Source: Loktanella sp. (GTDB lineage Bacteria > Pseudomonadota > Alphaproteobacteria > Rhodobacterales > Rhodobacteraceae). Taken from it: a stretch of DNA of 33,972 nt. The notes beneath the pieces are model-generated. The model was not told the origin of the DNA, searched no databases, and worked only from the letters and a program-made list of their open reading frames with translations. The stretch is from positions 1-33,972 of the forward strand of contig JAGXIQ010000053.1 of assembly GCA_024635625.1 (NCBI GenBank). Reading direction: 5' to 3'. Shown piece after piece: positions 17,531 through 26,101 of the stretch. Positions within the stretch are counted from its first letter, which is position 1; each line of letters begins with the position of its first letter. The position numbers and the translations under genes were made by a program.

Positions 17531-18688
17531 CTACGTCCCCATCGGCAAGGCACGTTCAATCAGGCGTGAAAAGAATGACGCGCCGTAAGCCGATGTTTCA
17601 TCGTTGAAATCATATTTTGGATGATGAAGTCCTGCGCTGTTGCCATTCCCGACAAACAGGTAGGCACCCGGCCGCGCCTCTAACATGTAAGAGAAATCCT
17701 CTGCCCCCATTTCTCGGGTGGCATTGGCGTCGCAAGATGAGACCTCTGCCGCGACGGAGGCGGCGAAGGCTGCGCAGTCGGGGTCATTGATTGTGGCGGG
17801 GTCGCCGTTGCCGTAGTCGAGTGAGGCCGTGACGCCAAAGCTGGCCGCCTGTCCCTGTGTAATTTCCTGCAGCCGCTGGATAACCATGGCCTGCACCGCC
17901 TTGTCGAAGGTCCGCACGGTGCCGTTGATGCTGGCGCTATCGGGGATCACGTTAAAGACGGTGCCCGCATGGATTTGCGTGACTGAAATCACCAGATCAT
18001 CAAGGGCATAGTGATTGCGACTGACGATGGTTTGAATCGCCTGCACCATGCTGACTGCAGCGCTGATCGGGTCCACGGTGGCGTGTGGGGTCGCGCCATG
18101 ACCGCCCTTGCCGCTGATCTGGATCGTGAATTCATCCACAGCCGCCATGATCGGGCCCGGCGTCGTATAGAAGTCACCGACAGGCGTCCCAGGCGAATTG
18201 TGCAGGGCGTAAACTTCTGCGATCTGGAAGGTGTCAAAGATGCCAGCGTCACGCATGGCTTTGGCACCAGCGCCACCTTCTTCGGCAGGTTGAAAAATCA
18301 GCGCGACACGGCCAGCAAAGTTACGGGTCTCTGTCAGATGCCGCGCTGCGCCGAGCAGCATCGTCGTGTGGCCATCGTGACCGCAGGCATGCATCGCACC
18401 GGGGGACTGGCTGGCGTAGGGCAGTCCTGTTTCCTCTGTCATCGGCAAAGCATCCATGTCAGCGCGCAAGCCGATGGTACGACCGGTTTTTTGCCCGTTG
18501 ATGATCGCAACAATACCGGTTTGGCCGATGCCTTCGTGAATCTCGTCCACGCCGAATTCCCGCAATTTTTGTGCAACGAAGGCCGCAGTGCGGTGGGTGT
18601 CATAGCGTACCTCTGGGATCGTGTGCAGATGTTGCCGCCAAGCAGCAAGATCAGGGGCCATGGCGGCGATGGCATTGGTGACGGGCAT
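17531..18688 (-). CDS. M20 family amidohydrolase (hippurate hydrolase-like)
   Basis: The 385-residue protein belongs to the M20D peptidase family, zinc enzymes that cut N-acyl groups from amino acids. Metal-binding motifs are present: RADMDALP, then MHACGHDGHTTMLLGAA, then FQPAEEGGAGAKAM with the catalytic Glu, and a late TREMGAEDFSYML. A lid or dimerisation domain lies at about residues 180-290. GGAG lies 9 nt before the start. The substrate cannot be set from sequence; hippurate, N-acetyl amino acids or indole-acetyl conjugates are all known in the family. It is divergent from mazG with 58 bp between starts. Confidence 0.9.
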   Translation of the reverse strand: MPVTNAIAAMAPDLAAWRQHLHTIPEVRYDTHRTAAFVAQKLREFGVDEIHEGIGQTGIVAIINGQKTGRTIGLRADMDALPMTEETGLPYASQSPGAMHACGHDGHTTMLLGAARHLTETRNFAGRVALIFQPAEEGGAGAKAMRDAGIFDTFQIAEVYALHNSPGTPVGDFYTTPGPIMAAVDEFTIQISGKGGHGATPHATVDPISAAVSMVQAIQTIVSRNHYALDDLVISVTQIHAGTVFNVIPDSASINGTVRTFDKAVQAMVIQRLQEITQGQAASFGVTASLDYGNGDPATINDPDCAAFAASVAAEVSSCDANATREMGAEDFSYMLEARPGAYLFVGNGNSAGLHHPKYDFNDETSAYGASFFSRLIERALPMGT

Positions 18689-18746
18689 GGCTGGAACTCC
18701 GGTGCGGTGATGCCTAGAACAGTGTCAGAGACACTGGAGGCCTGCA

Positions 18747-19565
18747 ATGTCCCACGACCTAATCCACGACCCGAAAGGTGGTATGCCGCGCCTTCTGGAG
18801 ATCATGCGCCGGCTGCGCGATCCGCAGACAGGGTGTCCTTGGGATATCGAACAGAACTTCAGCACGATCGCGCCTTACACAATTGAGGAGGCCTATGAAG
18901 TTGCCGATGCAATTGCACGCGGTGCGTGGGGAGAGTTGCGCGGTGAACTGGGCGATCTGCTGTTGCAATCAGTCTATCACACGCAGATGGCCGAAGAGGC
19001 AGAACTGTTTAATTTCGATGACGTCGTGCGCGACATCAGTGACAAGATGGTCGCCCGGCATCCCCATGTTTTTGGCGACGAATCGCGTGATAAATCGGCT
19101 GATCAGCAAACTGCCGACTGGGAAAAGATCAAAGCTGCTGAACGGGCGGCAAAAGCCGAGGTCCGCACCTTGGATGGGGTAGCCATCGGCTTACCCGCCC
19201 TTATGCGTGCTGTGAAGTTGCAGAAGCGTGCCGCACGCGTTGGTTTTGATTGGCCCGATATCGGTCAAGTGGTCGATAAAATCGCTGAAGAAGCGGAAGA
19301 GCTTGTAGAGGCACGCGACACCCTGACGCAGGATGAGGTTGCCGAGGAATACGGCGACCTTTTGTTTGTCGTGGCCAACCTTGGGCGCCATTTGGGTGTC
19401 GATGCCGAAGAAGCACTGCGCGCCGCAAATGCCAAGTTTACGCGACGTTTCGGGTCCATTGAGGATGCTCTTGCCGCCGATGGCCGCACCCCTTCGGACA
19501 GCAATTTGGAAGAGATGGATCATCTTTGGAACGCTGCAAAACGTCGTGAACGCAAACCTGACTAA
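18747..19565 (+). CDS. mazG: Nucleoside triphosphate pyrophosphohydrolase MazG
   Basis: MazG hydrolyses NTPs and dNTPs to monophosphates and pyrophosphate and limits damage from abnormal nucleotides. The 272-residue protein has two MazG repeats: the first with CPWDIEQNF, TIEEAYEVADAI and ELGDLLLQSVYH, the second with EEAEELVEARD and EEYGDLLFVVANL. The ExxE...ExxD pattern in each repeat binds Mg2+. GGAGG at 18736-18740 supports the start. A small dyad (AGTGTC/GACACT, 18721-18735) lies right before the ribosome-binding site. Confidence 0.95.
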   Translation: MSHDLIHDPKGGMPRLLEIMRRLRDPQTGCPWDIEQNFSTIAPYTIEEAYEVADAIARGAWGELRGELGDLLLQSVYHTQMAEEAELFNFDDVVRDISDKMVARHPHVFGDESRDKSADQQTADWEKIKAAERAAKAEVRTLDGVAIGLPALMRAVKLQKRAARVGFDWPDIGQVVDKIAEEAEELVEARDTLTQDEVAEEYGDLLFVVANLGRHLGVDAEEALRAANAKFTRRFGSIEDALAADGRTPSDSNLEEMDHLWNAAKRRERKPD

Positions 19566-19631
19566 TTCATTCGGGTATTGACCAAAGCAAATGAGTCGGG
19601 TTTACCACTGCCAATAGCAATGGAGAGACCC

Positions 19632-20636
19632 ATGACCATCCGCACCCTTCTGCTGGCCACTGCTGCCAGCGCCTGCGCCCTACCCGCATTGGCCGACGTG
19701 AATATCTACACCACTCGCCAACCCGAACTGATTCAGCCGGTGATGGACGCCTTTACGGAAAAGACCGGGATCGCGGTCAATCTTGCCTTCGTGAACGATG
19801 CGCTGATCGAACGGCTGAAAGCCGAAGGCGCACGCAGTCCCGCCGATCTGGTGATGACGGTCGATATCGCCAATATGCAGCGCGTCGTGGATTCAGGCAC
19901 CATCCAGCCCGTCGATGACCCGGCTTTGCTAGAGGCAATCCCAGCGAACCTGCGCGCGGCCGACAATACATGGTTCGCGCTGACCACTCGCGCCCGCATC
20001 GTTTACGCCAGCAAGGACCGCGTTCAGGTGGGTGAGATCACAACCTACGAAGATCTGGCCGATCCGAAATGGAAGGGTCGTCTATGCACCCGCTCTGGCC
20101 TACACGATTACAACCTTGCTCTGCTCAGCGCCTATATCGCCCACCATGGCGAAGAAGCTGCCAAGGTCTGGGCGCAGGGTCTGAAGGATAATCTGGCCAA
20201 AAAGCCTGAGGGCAACGACCGTTCTCAGGTGAAATCCATATGGGCTGGGGAATGCGATATCAGTCTTGGCAATACCTACTACATGGGTGAAATGCTGGCG
20301 GACCCGGAACAGATTGAATGGGCCAACAGCGTCACGATCCGGTTTCCCTCTTTCGAGGACGGCGGAACGCATGTGAACATCTCTGGCATTGCGATGACGA
20401 AAAGCGCGCCACACAAGGAAGAGGCCCTGCAGTTGATGGAATACCTCGTTTCCCCTGAGGCACAGGCGATCTATGCAGATGTAAACAATGAATACCCTGT
20501 ACTGCCGGGCGCGCCGCTGTCGGATCTGGTGCAAAGCTGGGGTGAATACACGGTGGACGATGTTGACCTGACCGAGGTGGCAGGCCACCGCGCAGCAGCC
20601 CTTCGGATCATGGAAGAAGTTAACTTCGACGGGTGA
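19632..20636 (+). CDS. Iron(III)-type ABC transporter substrate-binding protein
   Basis: The start at 19632 follows GGAGAG and encodes a signal peptide cut after ALA, giving a 334-residue precursor. The mature protein opens DVNIYTTRQPELIQPVMDAF, typical of the FbpA/FutA family of periplasmic ferric-ion carriers, and has GNTYYMGEM, where paired tyrosines are iron ligands in family members, and a later NEYPVLPG. No permease or ATPase gene is next to it, so the partners must lie elsewhere. Iron specificity is inferred from family. A hairpin cluster follows the stop. Confidence 0.88.
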   Translation: MTIRTLLLATAASACALPALADVNIYTTRQPELIQPVMDAFTEKTGIAVNLAFVNDALIERLKAEGARSPADLVMTVDIANMQRVVDSGTIQPVDDPALLEAIPANLRAADNTWFALTTRARIVYASKDRVQVGEITTYEDLADPKWKGRLCTRSGLHDYNLALLSAYIAHHGEEAAKVWAQGLKDNLAKKPEGNDRSQVKSIWAGECDISLGNTYYMGEMLADPEQIEWANSVTIRFPSFEDGGTHVNISGIAMTKSAPHKEEALQLMEYLVSPEAQAIYADVNNEYPVLPGAPLSDLVQSWGEYTVDDVDLTEVAGHRAAALRIMEEVNFDG

Positions 20637-20643
20637 GGCGTTT

Positions 20644-20691
20644 CGGATCGGCTTGCTGTGCAAGCCGATCCGCCGGGGGCGCTGCCCCCGG
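20644..20691. terminator. Tandem hairpins after the binding-protein gene
   Basis: The first hairpin has perfect 12-bp arms (20644-20655 and 20661-20672) with a 5-nt loop. The second has arms CCGGGGGC and GCCCCCGG (20673-20691) with a 3-nt loop, and is followed by GGACCCCCCGGATATTT. The second element and its tail resemble a GC-rich repeat I recall seeing in many Rhodobacteraceae intergenic regions. The pair probably ends transcription of the binding-protein gene. Confidence 0.7.
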
Positions 20692-20766
20692 ACCCCCCGG
20701 ATATTTAGGACGAGAAGAATAGCGAAGCCCGCTAGGCCGTCACTGTGATGTCAAGAACGGCTAGGA

Positions 20767-22578
20767 TCAGGCGCTTGCCTTTTCCTCCAAGGCTAACCAT
20801 TCGGCCTCGGCCTCTTCCAGTTTTGAATGCCGGTCGGTCAGCGCATCGGTCGCTTTTTCGAATTTCACCGGGTTTTGGTTAAACAAGTCTGGATCAGCCA
20901 TCACGGTTTCAAGCTTTGCGATCTCTGCTTCTAGGCGGGCCATAACGCCGGGCAGTTCATCAAGGCGATGCTTTTCGGTGAAGGAAAGCCCGGTTTTGCG
21001 CGCAACAGCTTGTGGCTGCTTTCCCTTAGTTGACAATTGCTTGCCGACCGAAGATGCGGCTTTTGCCCTATCGCCGCGCTGCGCTTGGTAGTCGGTCCAG
21101 CCGCCAGCGTATACGGTCGCCTGACCGTCGCCTTCCATCGCCACGGTCGTCGTCGCAGTCCGGTCGAGAAAGTCGCGGTCGTGGCTGACCAGCAGCACAG
21201 TTCCATCGTATTCGCCCAAAAGATCCTGCAGCAGGTCCAGCGTTTCGATGTCCAGATCGTTCGTCGGTTCGTCAAGGATCAGCAGGTTGGACGGCTTTGC
21301 CATCAGGCGGGCGAGCAGCAGACGCGCCTTTTCACCACCCGACAGCGCGCGCACAGGCGCACGGGCCTGTGCCTCGTCAAAGAGAAATTCCTTAAGGTAG
21401 CCGACAACGTGTTTTGGCACGCCGCGCACCATAATCTGATCTGCCTTGCCGCTGACGCCCATTTCAGGGTCGTTGACGAGATTGTCCCACAGGGTCATGT
21501 CAGGGTCGAGTTGTGCGCGGGTCTGATCGAAGACTGCAGTTTCAAGGTTGGTACCAAGCTTGACGGTGCCCTGATCAGGCTCCACCTGACCCAGTAACAT
21601 CTTGATCAGCGTGGTCTTGCCAACGCCGTTCGGACCCACAAAGGCGATCCGGTCGCCGCGTTGCACGGTCAGGTCGAGACCTTGCACAATTGGCTTGTCG
21701 CCAAAGGATTTGAACAGACCTACGGCCTCCATCACCTTCTTGCCCGATGTGCTGCCGCCCTCGAATGCCATCGCGGCGGCACCCTGACGCTGAATCTGTC
21801 CCGCACGTTCGGCGCGAAGGTCCTGCAAGGCACGCACGCGGCCCTGGTTGCGTTTGCGGCGAGCGGAAATGCCTTCGACAGCCCAGCGGGCCTCGGCCTT
21901 GATCTTGCGGTTCAGCTTGTGGCGCTGTTGGTCTTCTTCTTCCCACAGGCGGTCGCGCCATGCCTCGAATCCGTCAAAGCCTTCTTCGGCGCGCCGTACC
22001 TCGCCGCGGTCGATCCAAAGGGTCGCACGGGTCAGGTTGCGTAGGAATGCACGGTCGTGGGAAATCAGCACGAAACCTGCCTTCGTGGATTTTAGTTCTG
22101 CCTCTAGCCAAGCGATAGCCTCAATATCGAGGTGGTTCGTCGGCTCGTCCAGCAGCATCAGTTCCGGCGCTTCGGCCATCAGTTTCGCCAATGCGGCCCG
22201 GCGCTTTTCACCACCGGATGCCGTGGCCACCAGACCCTGCGGATTAAACTTTAAGCCTTCGGCGACCATGTCGACACGGTAGGCTTCGTCGATATCCAAA
22301 CCAGAGGCTGCATATTCGCCAAGCGTCTCGAACCCCTCCATCGTGGGGTCCTGTTCCATGTAGCCAACGGTCACGCCGGGGGCGGCTGTGCGCGCGCCCT
22401 TGTCGGCCTCGACCAGTCCGGCCATCACCTTCATCAAGGTCGATTTGCCAGATCCGTTGCGGCCCACAAGGGCCACCCGGTCACCGGGTTGAACCACAAG
22501 GCTCAGGTTGTCAAAAATGGGATCGCCGCCAAACGTAAGCGAGATCTCGGAGAGCTGAAGGAGGGGTGCGCGTGCCAT
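20767..22578 (-). CDS. uup: ABC-F family ATPase Uup
   Basis: The 603-residue protein has two ABC domains. The first has Walker A GRNGSGKST, signature SGGEKRR and LMLLDEPTNHLDI. The second has Walker A GPNGVGKTT, signature SGGEKAR and LLILDEPTNDLDI. A charged C-terminal coiled coil (about 535-603, FTEKHRLDELPGVMARLEAE) is typical of Uup and binds nucleic acid. Uup proteins act on ribosomes or branched DNA; loss raises precise transposon excision in E. coli. The protein is a distant paralog of the YheS-like one at 1220-3073. Confidence 0.93.
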   Translation of the reverse strand: MARAPLLQLSEISLTFGGDPIFDNLSLVVQPGDRVALVGRNGSGKSTLMKVMAGLVEADKGARTAAPGVTVGYMEQDPTMEGFETLGEYAASGLDIDEAYRVDMVAEGLKFNPQGLVATASGGEKRRAALAKLMAEAPELMLLDEPTNHLDIEAIAWLEAELKSTKAGFVLISHDRAFLRNLTRATLWIDRGEVRRAEEGFDGFEAWRDRLWEEEDQQRHKLNRKIKAEARWAVEGISARRKRNQGRVRALQDLRAERAGQIQRQGAAAMAFEGGSTSGKKVMEAVGLFKSFGDKPIVQGLDLTVQRGDRIAFVGPNGVGKTTLIKMLLGQVEPDQGTVKLGTNLETAVFDQTRAQLDPDMTLWDNLVNDPEMGVSGKADQIMVRGVPKHVVGYLKEFLFDEAQARAPVRALSGGEKARLLLARLMAKPSNLLILDEPTNDLDIETLDLLQDLLGEYDGTVLLVSHDRDFLDRTATTTVAMEGDGQATVYAGGWTDYQAQRGDRAKAASSVGKQLSTKGKQPQAVARKTGLSFTEKHRLDELPGVMARLEAEIAKLETVMADPDLFNQNPVKFEKATDALTDRHSKLEEAEAEWLALEEKASA

Positions 22579-22690
22579 GGCGGTCAGCTACGCAGGCAAC
22601 GGACAAAGCGCAAGGGTCAGCCCCTATATCTCGGTCAAAAAACTGTTGCTGAACGCATTGAGCTTAGGCCCTTTCACGGGCGGATGCAGA

Positions 22691-23428
22691 TTAGTCGCGA
22701 TCCCGCCATCGTACCATCTGGCGCATCATGCCGTGCATCATCCTGACATCGTGGCTGGTCAGGGGCATGCGGGACCACAGATTGCGCAGGTTGAGCTTCA
22801 TGCTGTCGGCCTTGTGATCGGGATAGAAAAAGCCCGCGTCGCCCAAGGTTTCTTCGTAATGCTCTGCCAGTTTTTGTATTTCTATCGTTTCTGCCCGTTC
22901 CGGTTGGGAAAAAGCCGCGCGTAGATCTGATCCTTGCTGGCGCTGCCATTCGTAGGCGGTCAGCAATACGCATTGTCCAAGGTTCAAGGACGCGAATTGC
23001 GGATTTACGGGAACAGAGATAATGGCATTGGCCTGTGTAACATCGTCGTTTTCCAGTCCCGCCCGTTCCGGACCGAACATGACGGCCACTTTCTCTCCGG
23101 CGGCGATACGGGTGGCGGCATCCTTCATCGCCTCTTCGGGTGTCATCACTGGCTTGGTCAACTCGCGCGGACGCGCAGTCGTCGCGTAGGTATAGTGGCA
23201 GTCGGCCAGCGCATCGGCGGTGGTGTCAAATAGCATCGCCTCGTCCAGCAGGCGCCCTGCGCCCGATGCCATAGCAACGGCGCGTTGGTTCGGCCAACCG
23301 TCGCGGGGCGCTGTGATCCGCATTCGGTCAAGGCCGAAGTTCCACATCGCGCGGGCGGCTGCCCCGATGTTTTCGCCCATTTGTGGGCGGATCAGAACGA
23401 AAGCGGGTTGAGGCGTTGTGCTGGGCAT
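22691..23428 (-). CDS. trmJ: tRNA (cytidine/uridine-2'-O-)-methyltransferase TrmJ-like
   Basis: The 245-residue protein belongs to the SPOUT/TrmH group 1 family. Key parts are VLIRPQMGENIGAAARAM at the N-terminus (motif 1 with the conserved Asn and Arg), VAVMFGPERAGLENDD (motif 2) and SLNLGQCVLLTAYEW (motif 3, forming the SAM-binding trefoil knot). TrmJ methylates the ribose at position 32 of several tRNAs. The start at 23428 is a plain ATG. The 112 bp up to uup and the 123 bp to the divergent gene hold no other gene. Confidence 0.93.
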   Translation of the reverse strand: MPSTTPQPAFVLIRPQMGENIGAAARAMWNFGLDRMRITAPRDGWPNQRAVAMASGAGRLLDEAMLFDTTADALADCHYTYATTARPRELTKPVMTPEEAMKDAATRIAAGEKVAVMFGPERAGLENDDVTQANAIISVPVNPQFASLNLGQCVLLTAYEWQRQQGSDLRAAFSQPERAETIEIQKLAEHYEETLGDAGFFYPDHKADSMKLNLRNLWSRMPLTSHDVRMMHGMMRQMVRWRDRD

Positions 23429-23551
23429 GGGCGTATCCGTATGGGTTGGCGTCTGATAAGAGTGTCACGGTCCCATGACAAGCACACCGGTCCGTAGCCA
23501 AGCCCGCGAAACCGCGCTAGAACGCATGAAAATTCATACCGGATGCCAGCC

Positions 23552-24175
23552 ATGACCGATGCCACCGACCTGCCGCAGCTTTATCTGATCACGCCGACAG
23601 AACTTGACCTGTTGACTTACCCTGACCGCTTGGCTGCCTGTCTGGACGCCATACAAGTCTCTTGCGTGCGCCTGTCTCTTGCAACACGTGACGAAGACCG
23701 CATTGGACGCACTGCCGATGCCGTACGTGCAGTCACGTCAGAGCGCGATGTCGCGCTGGTCATCGAACGTCATGTCCCGCTGGTGGCGCGGCATGGGCTG
23801 GACGGTGTGCACTTGTTGGACGGTGCGCGGTCCGTGCGGCAGGTCCGCAAGGATTTGGGCGATGATGCGATCGTCGGAACATTCTGTGGCCAATCGCGCC
23901 ACGACGCAATGACCGCGGGCGAATTGAACGCCGACTATGTAAGTTTTGGTCCTGTCGGTGAAACGGCACTTGATGACGGAAGTCGTGCCACGCTGGAACT
24001 ATTCGACTGGTGGTCTCAGATGATCGAGGTGCCGGTGGTAGCCGAGGGTGCGCTGGACGTTGAACTGATCCGTGCGGTCAGCCCATACGTCGATTTCTTT
24101 GGCATTGGCGAAGAAATCTGGCGCACCGACGATCCGGTTGCGACCTTGCGGACCATGATTGCTGCAATGTCATAA
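23552..24175 (+). CDS. ThiE/TenI-like protein, lacking key ThiE residues
   Basis: The 207-residue protein (an ATG 9 nt upstream is also possible) has the TIM-barrel pattern of thiamine phosphate synthase: LYLITPT at the start, GLDGVHL in the middle and ADYVSFGPVGET toward the C-terminus. The residues that bind substrate in ThiE are not retained: the usual QxRxK strand reads IQVSCVRLS, the ND-R segment reads VIERH, and the Gly-Gln-Glu-Asp after GVHL is replaced by LDGA. The GPxFxTxTK loop reads GPVGETALDD. It may be a non-catalytic TenI relative or have a new substrate. Automatic annotation as thiamine phosphate synthase would be doubtful. Confidence 0.75.
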   Translation: MTDATDLPQLYLITPTELDLLTYPDRLAACLDAIQVSCVRLSLATRDEDRIGRTADAVRAVTSERDVALVIERHVPLVARHGLDGVHLLDGARSVRQVRKDLGDDAIVGTFCGQSRHDAMTAGELNADYVSFGPVGETALDDGSRATLELFDWWSQMIEVPVVAEGALDVELIRAVSPYVDFFGIGEEIWRTDDPVATLRTMIAAMS

Positions 24176-24186
24176 TAATCAGAGGC

Positions 24187-24981
24187 TTACAGGGCGCTTT
24201 TTACTTGATTGTGCAGGTTTGAGGCAAGTGTTTTGCGGTCAAGGTCCGGGGTCAGCTGCCGTGCCGGGTGATAGGTGAGCGTTAAGCTGCCATGTTTGGG
24301 CATTGCTAAGGTTGCCAGCAAGTGCGGGCCAAAATTCATGTCCCCCCACCAGCCGTAGGTTCTTGGATCCGCCCCTCTCGGGGGGCGGTAGGACAGCGTC
24401 ACTGGTTGTACCCGCAGCCCCTCGGCAATTAGCGGCGCAAACAGGGTCGGCTTGAATGGCAGCACTTGTTGGCCGTCACTCGACGTGCCTTCGGGAAAGA
24501 ACACGAGAGTTTGACCTAAGGTCAGACGGGCATGCAGTAGCCCTACGTCACGGGCGGCTTGCCGCCTGTCCCGTGTCACAAATACCGTACCTGTCGCACG
24601 CGCCAACCATCCGATACCGGGCCAGCGCGCGACCTCTGACTTCGACACGAAGACGATACAGCCACCAGCGTTCAGGGCAAAGATATCCAGCCAGCTTACG
24701 TGGTTAGATACTAAGGCACCGGCACCCCGAATCGGTGAACCGACGGTGTGACGGGGCAAGCCAAGTAGCCTCAAGCTCCCTTTGCAGACAGTCCGTGTGA
24801 TATGCGGTGTCCAAGGGCGGCGCTGGCCGTGCCGCGCGGCCTCTATCGGCCTTAAGGCCAACATGACTGCCAACCCACCAAACACCAACGCGGCCATCGG
24901 GACAGCACGGCGAAGGATTCTTATGGTATCCCGTGCGCCAATGCGTTGCTTTGGTGGCGGGGCGTCACCGGTCCAAGTCAT
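24187..24981 (-). CDS. olsA: Lysophospholipid acyltransferase, ornithine lipid synthesis (OlsA-like)
   Basis: The 264-residue protein is a PlsC-type acyltransferase with an N-terminal membrane helix (about residues 28-46). The HX4D motif appears as NHVSWLD, and the second acyl-acceptor motif as FFPEGTSSDG. Its start overlaps the olsB stop by four bases (ATGA). With OlsB next to it, the likely reaction is O-acylation of lyso-ornithine lipid to give ornithine lipid at the inner membrane. Use of lysophosphatidic acid as acceptor cannot be excluded, as OlsA of Rhodobacter is reported to do both. Confidence 0.85.
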   Translation of the reverse strand: MTWTGDAPPPKQRIGARDTIRILRRAVPMAALVFGGLAVMLALRPIEAARHGQRRPWTPHITRTVCKGSLRLLGLPRHTVGSPIRGAGALVSNHVSWLDIFALNAGGCIVFVSKSEVARWPGIGWLARATGTVFVTRDRRQAARDVGLLHARLTLGQTLVFFPEGTSSDGQQVLPFKPTLFAPLIAEGLRVQPVTLSYRPPRGADPRTYGWWGDMNFGPHLLATLAMPKHGSLTLTYHPARQLTPDLDRKTLASNLHNQVKSAL

Positions 24982-25757
24982 GAATGAGGATCCGGTGCAA
25001 AGCGCGCGCGCTGCGACGGTGTCATCGCCGCAGTGTCAAGAATCATGCAGACATCAGTCGTATTGAAGACGGCATCGATGCAGGCCCCCTCGCCCACGAC
25101 GCCACCTAGGCGCAGGTAAGCCTTGATCAGCGGCGGAACTTCCCGCAGGGCGGCCTTACGGTCGATAAAAGCGTCCTGCGGCATAGGCACTTTGCTGGGT
25201 CCAATTGCCTGTGCGCGGATGTGCTGTGGCGCGAGATGGTTCTGGCATAGATAGGCCAGAGGCCGCGAGAGTGCCTCTACATCGGTCCCATGGAAAGAGG
25301 CGACACCGAAGAGGATTGCTTGATCCATCCGCCCAATGTGATCCCCAAGGGCCGCGAACAGATGACCCATCGCGGGACCGCCGCGATAGGCCGGCAGCAG
25401 GCAGGAGCGGCCCAGCTCTAGCAAAGGACGTCCGGACTGCGTCAAGAGGGCCAGGTCGAATTCTTGAGCGGAGGCGAAGCCGCCTGCCCGCCTAGCCTGT
25501 GCCGTCGTCATCAGGCGATAGACCCCGATGACAGTGTCATTAGCGCGCGATAGATCTTCTAACAGCAGATGGTCGGCGTGGGCGTCGTATGGATCAGCCT
25601 CAGTGCCCTCACAGTGATCGACAAGATCACCCGTGGCGCCCAGTTCTTGAACGAAAACGCCATAACGCAAACGCTGTGCTGCGCGCACGTCGTCCGGGGT
25701 CTGCGCAAAGCGCGTGCGAAAGCAAGGGGCGGCGTGCGTCATGATCCGGTCCATCAT
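24978..25757 (-). CDS. olsB: L-ornithine N(alpha)-acyltransferase
   Basis: The 259-residue protein matches OlsB, a GNAT-fold enzyme that moves a 3-hydroxy fatty acyl group from acyl carrier protein to ornithine, the first step to ornithine lipids. Visible landmarks are RYGVFVQELG near residue 32, LLELGRSCLLPAYRGG, FGVASFHGTD and a late LIKAYLRLGGVVGEGACID, all typical. In-frame ATGs at 25754 and 25742 are alternative starts. These phosphorus-free lipids replace phospholipids during phosphate shortage in marine bacteria. The 126-bp region upstream is short; no clear Pho box was recognised. Confidence 0.9.
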   Translation of the reverse strand: MMDRIMTHAAPCFRTRFAQTPDDVRAAQRLRYGVFVQELGATGDLVDHCEGTEADPYDAHADHLLLEDLSRANDTVIGVYRLMTTAQARRAGGFASAQEFDLALLTQSGRPLLELGRSCLLPAYRGGPAMGHLFAALGDHIGRMDQAILFGVASFHGTDVEALSRPLAYLCQNHLAPQHIRAQAIGPSKVPMPQDAFIDRKAALREVPPLIKAYLRLGGVVGEGACIDAVFNTTDVCMILDTAAMTPSQRARFAPDPHS

Positions 25758-25883
25758 ATCAGGCAGCGCCCGACTGTTGTCGCAGGATATACGGGAGCCG
25801 ATAAGATTTTGGCAACCATTTCAGGGCAGCCTGTCGTCAGTCCGATTGACAGCTGCAGCAGCGTTGCTACCGTTGGTTGTCGT

Positions 25884-26069
25884 TTAAGCCTTGTAAACCG
25901 GAATCAACATGACATGCGATCCATCGATCACAACCTTGCCCTGCTCGCGGAAATTGACCGTGATCCGTCCATTAATGTTCGACTGGACTTGCCCGGTACC
26001 CCAGTCGGGTTCAGCGGGATTCTGGACCAGCATGCCGGGTTCCAGCATGGCGTTTAGATCGTCTGACAT
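25884..26069 (-). CDS. DUF3553 domain-containing protein
   Basis: The 61-residue protein starts at ATG 26069 behind AAAGGA, 9 nt away; a TTG at 26075 is a weaker option. It contains LEPGMLVQNPAEPDWGTG and GRITVNFREQGKVVI, the small all-beta pattern of DUF3553, resembling the RNA-polymerase-binding or CarD/UvrD-tail type folds. The function is unknown. It lies back to back with chpT. Confidence 0.85.
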   Translation of the reverse strand: MSDDLNAMLEPGMLVQNPAEPDWGTGQVQSNINGRITVNFREQGKVVIDGSHVMLIPVYKA

Positions 26070-26101
26070 CGGCAATGTCCTTTGTGGGTGGGGTGCGGTC
26101 C

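Noticed and set aside
18011-18886. 291-codon plus-strand ORF
   Set aside because: It is antisense to the M20 amidohydrolase and runs into mazG; no family motif, a GC-codon shadow.
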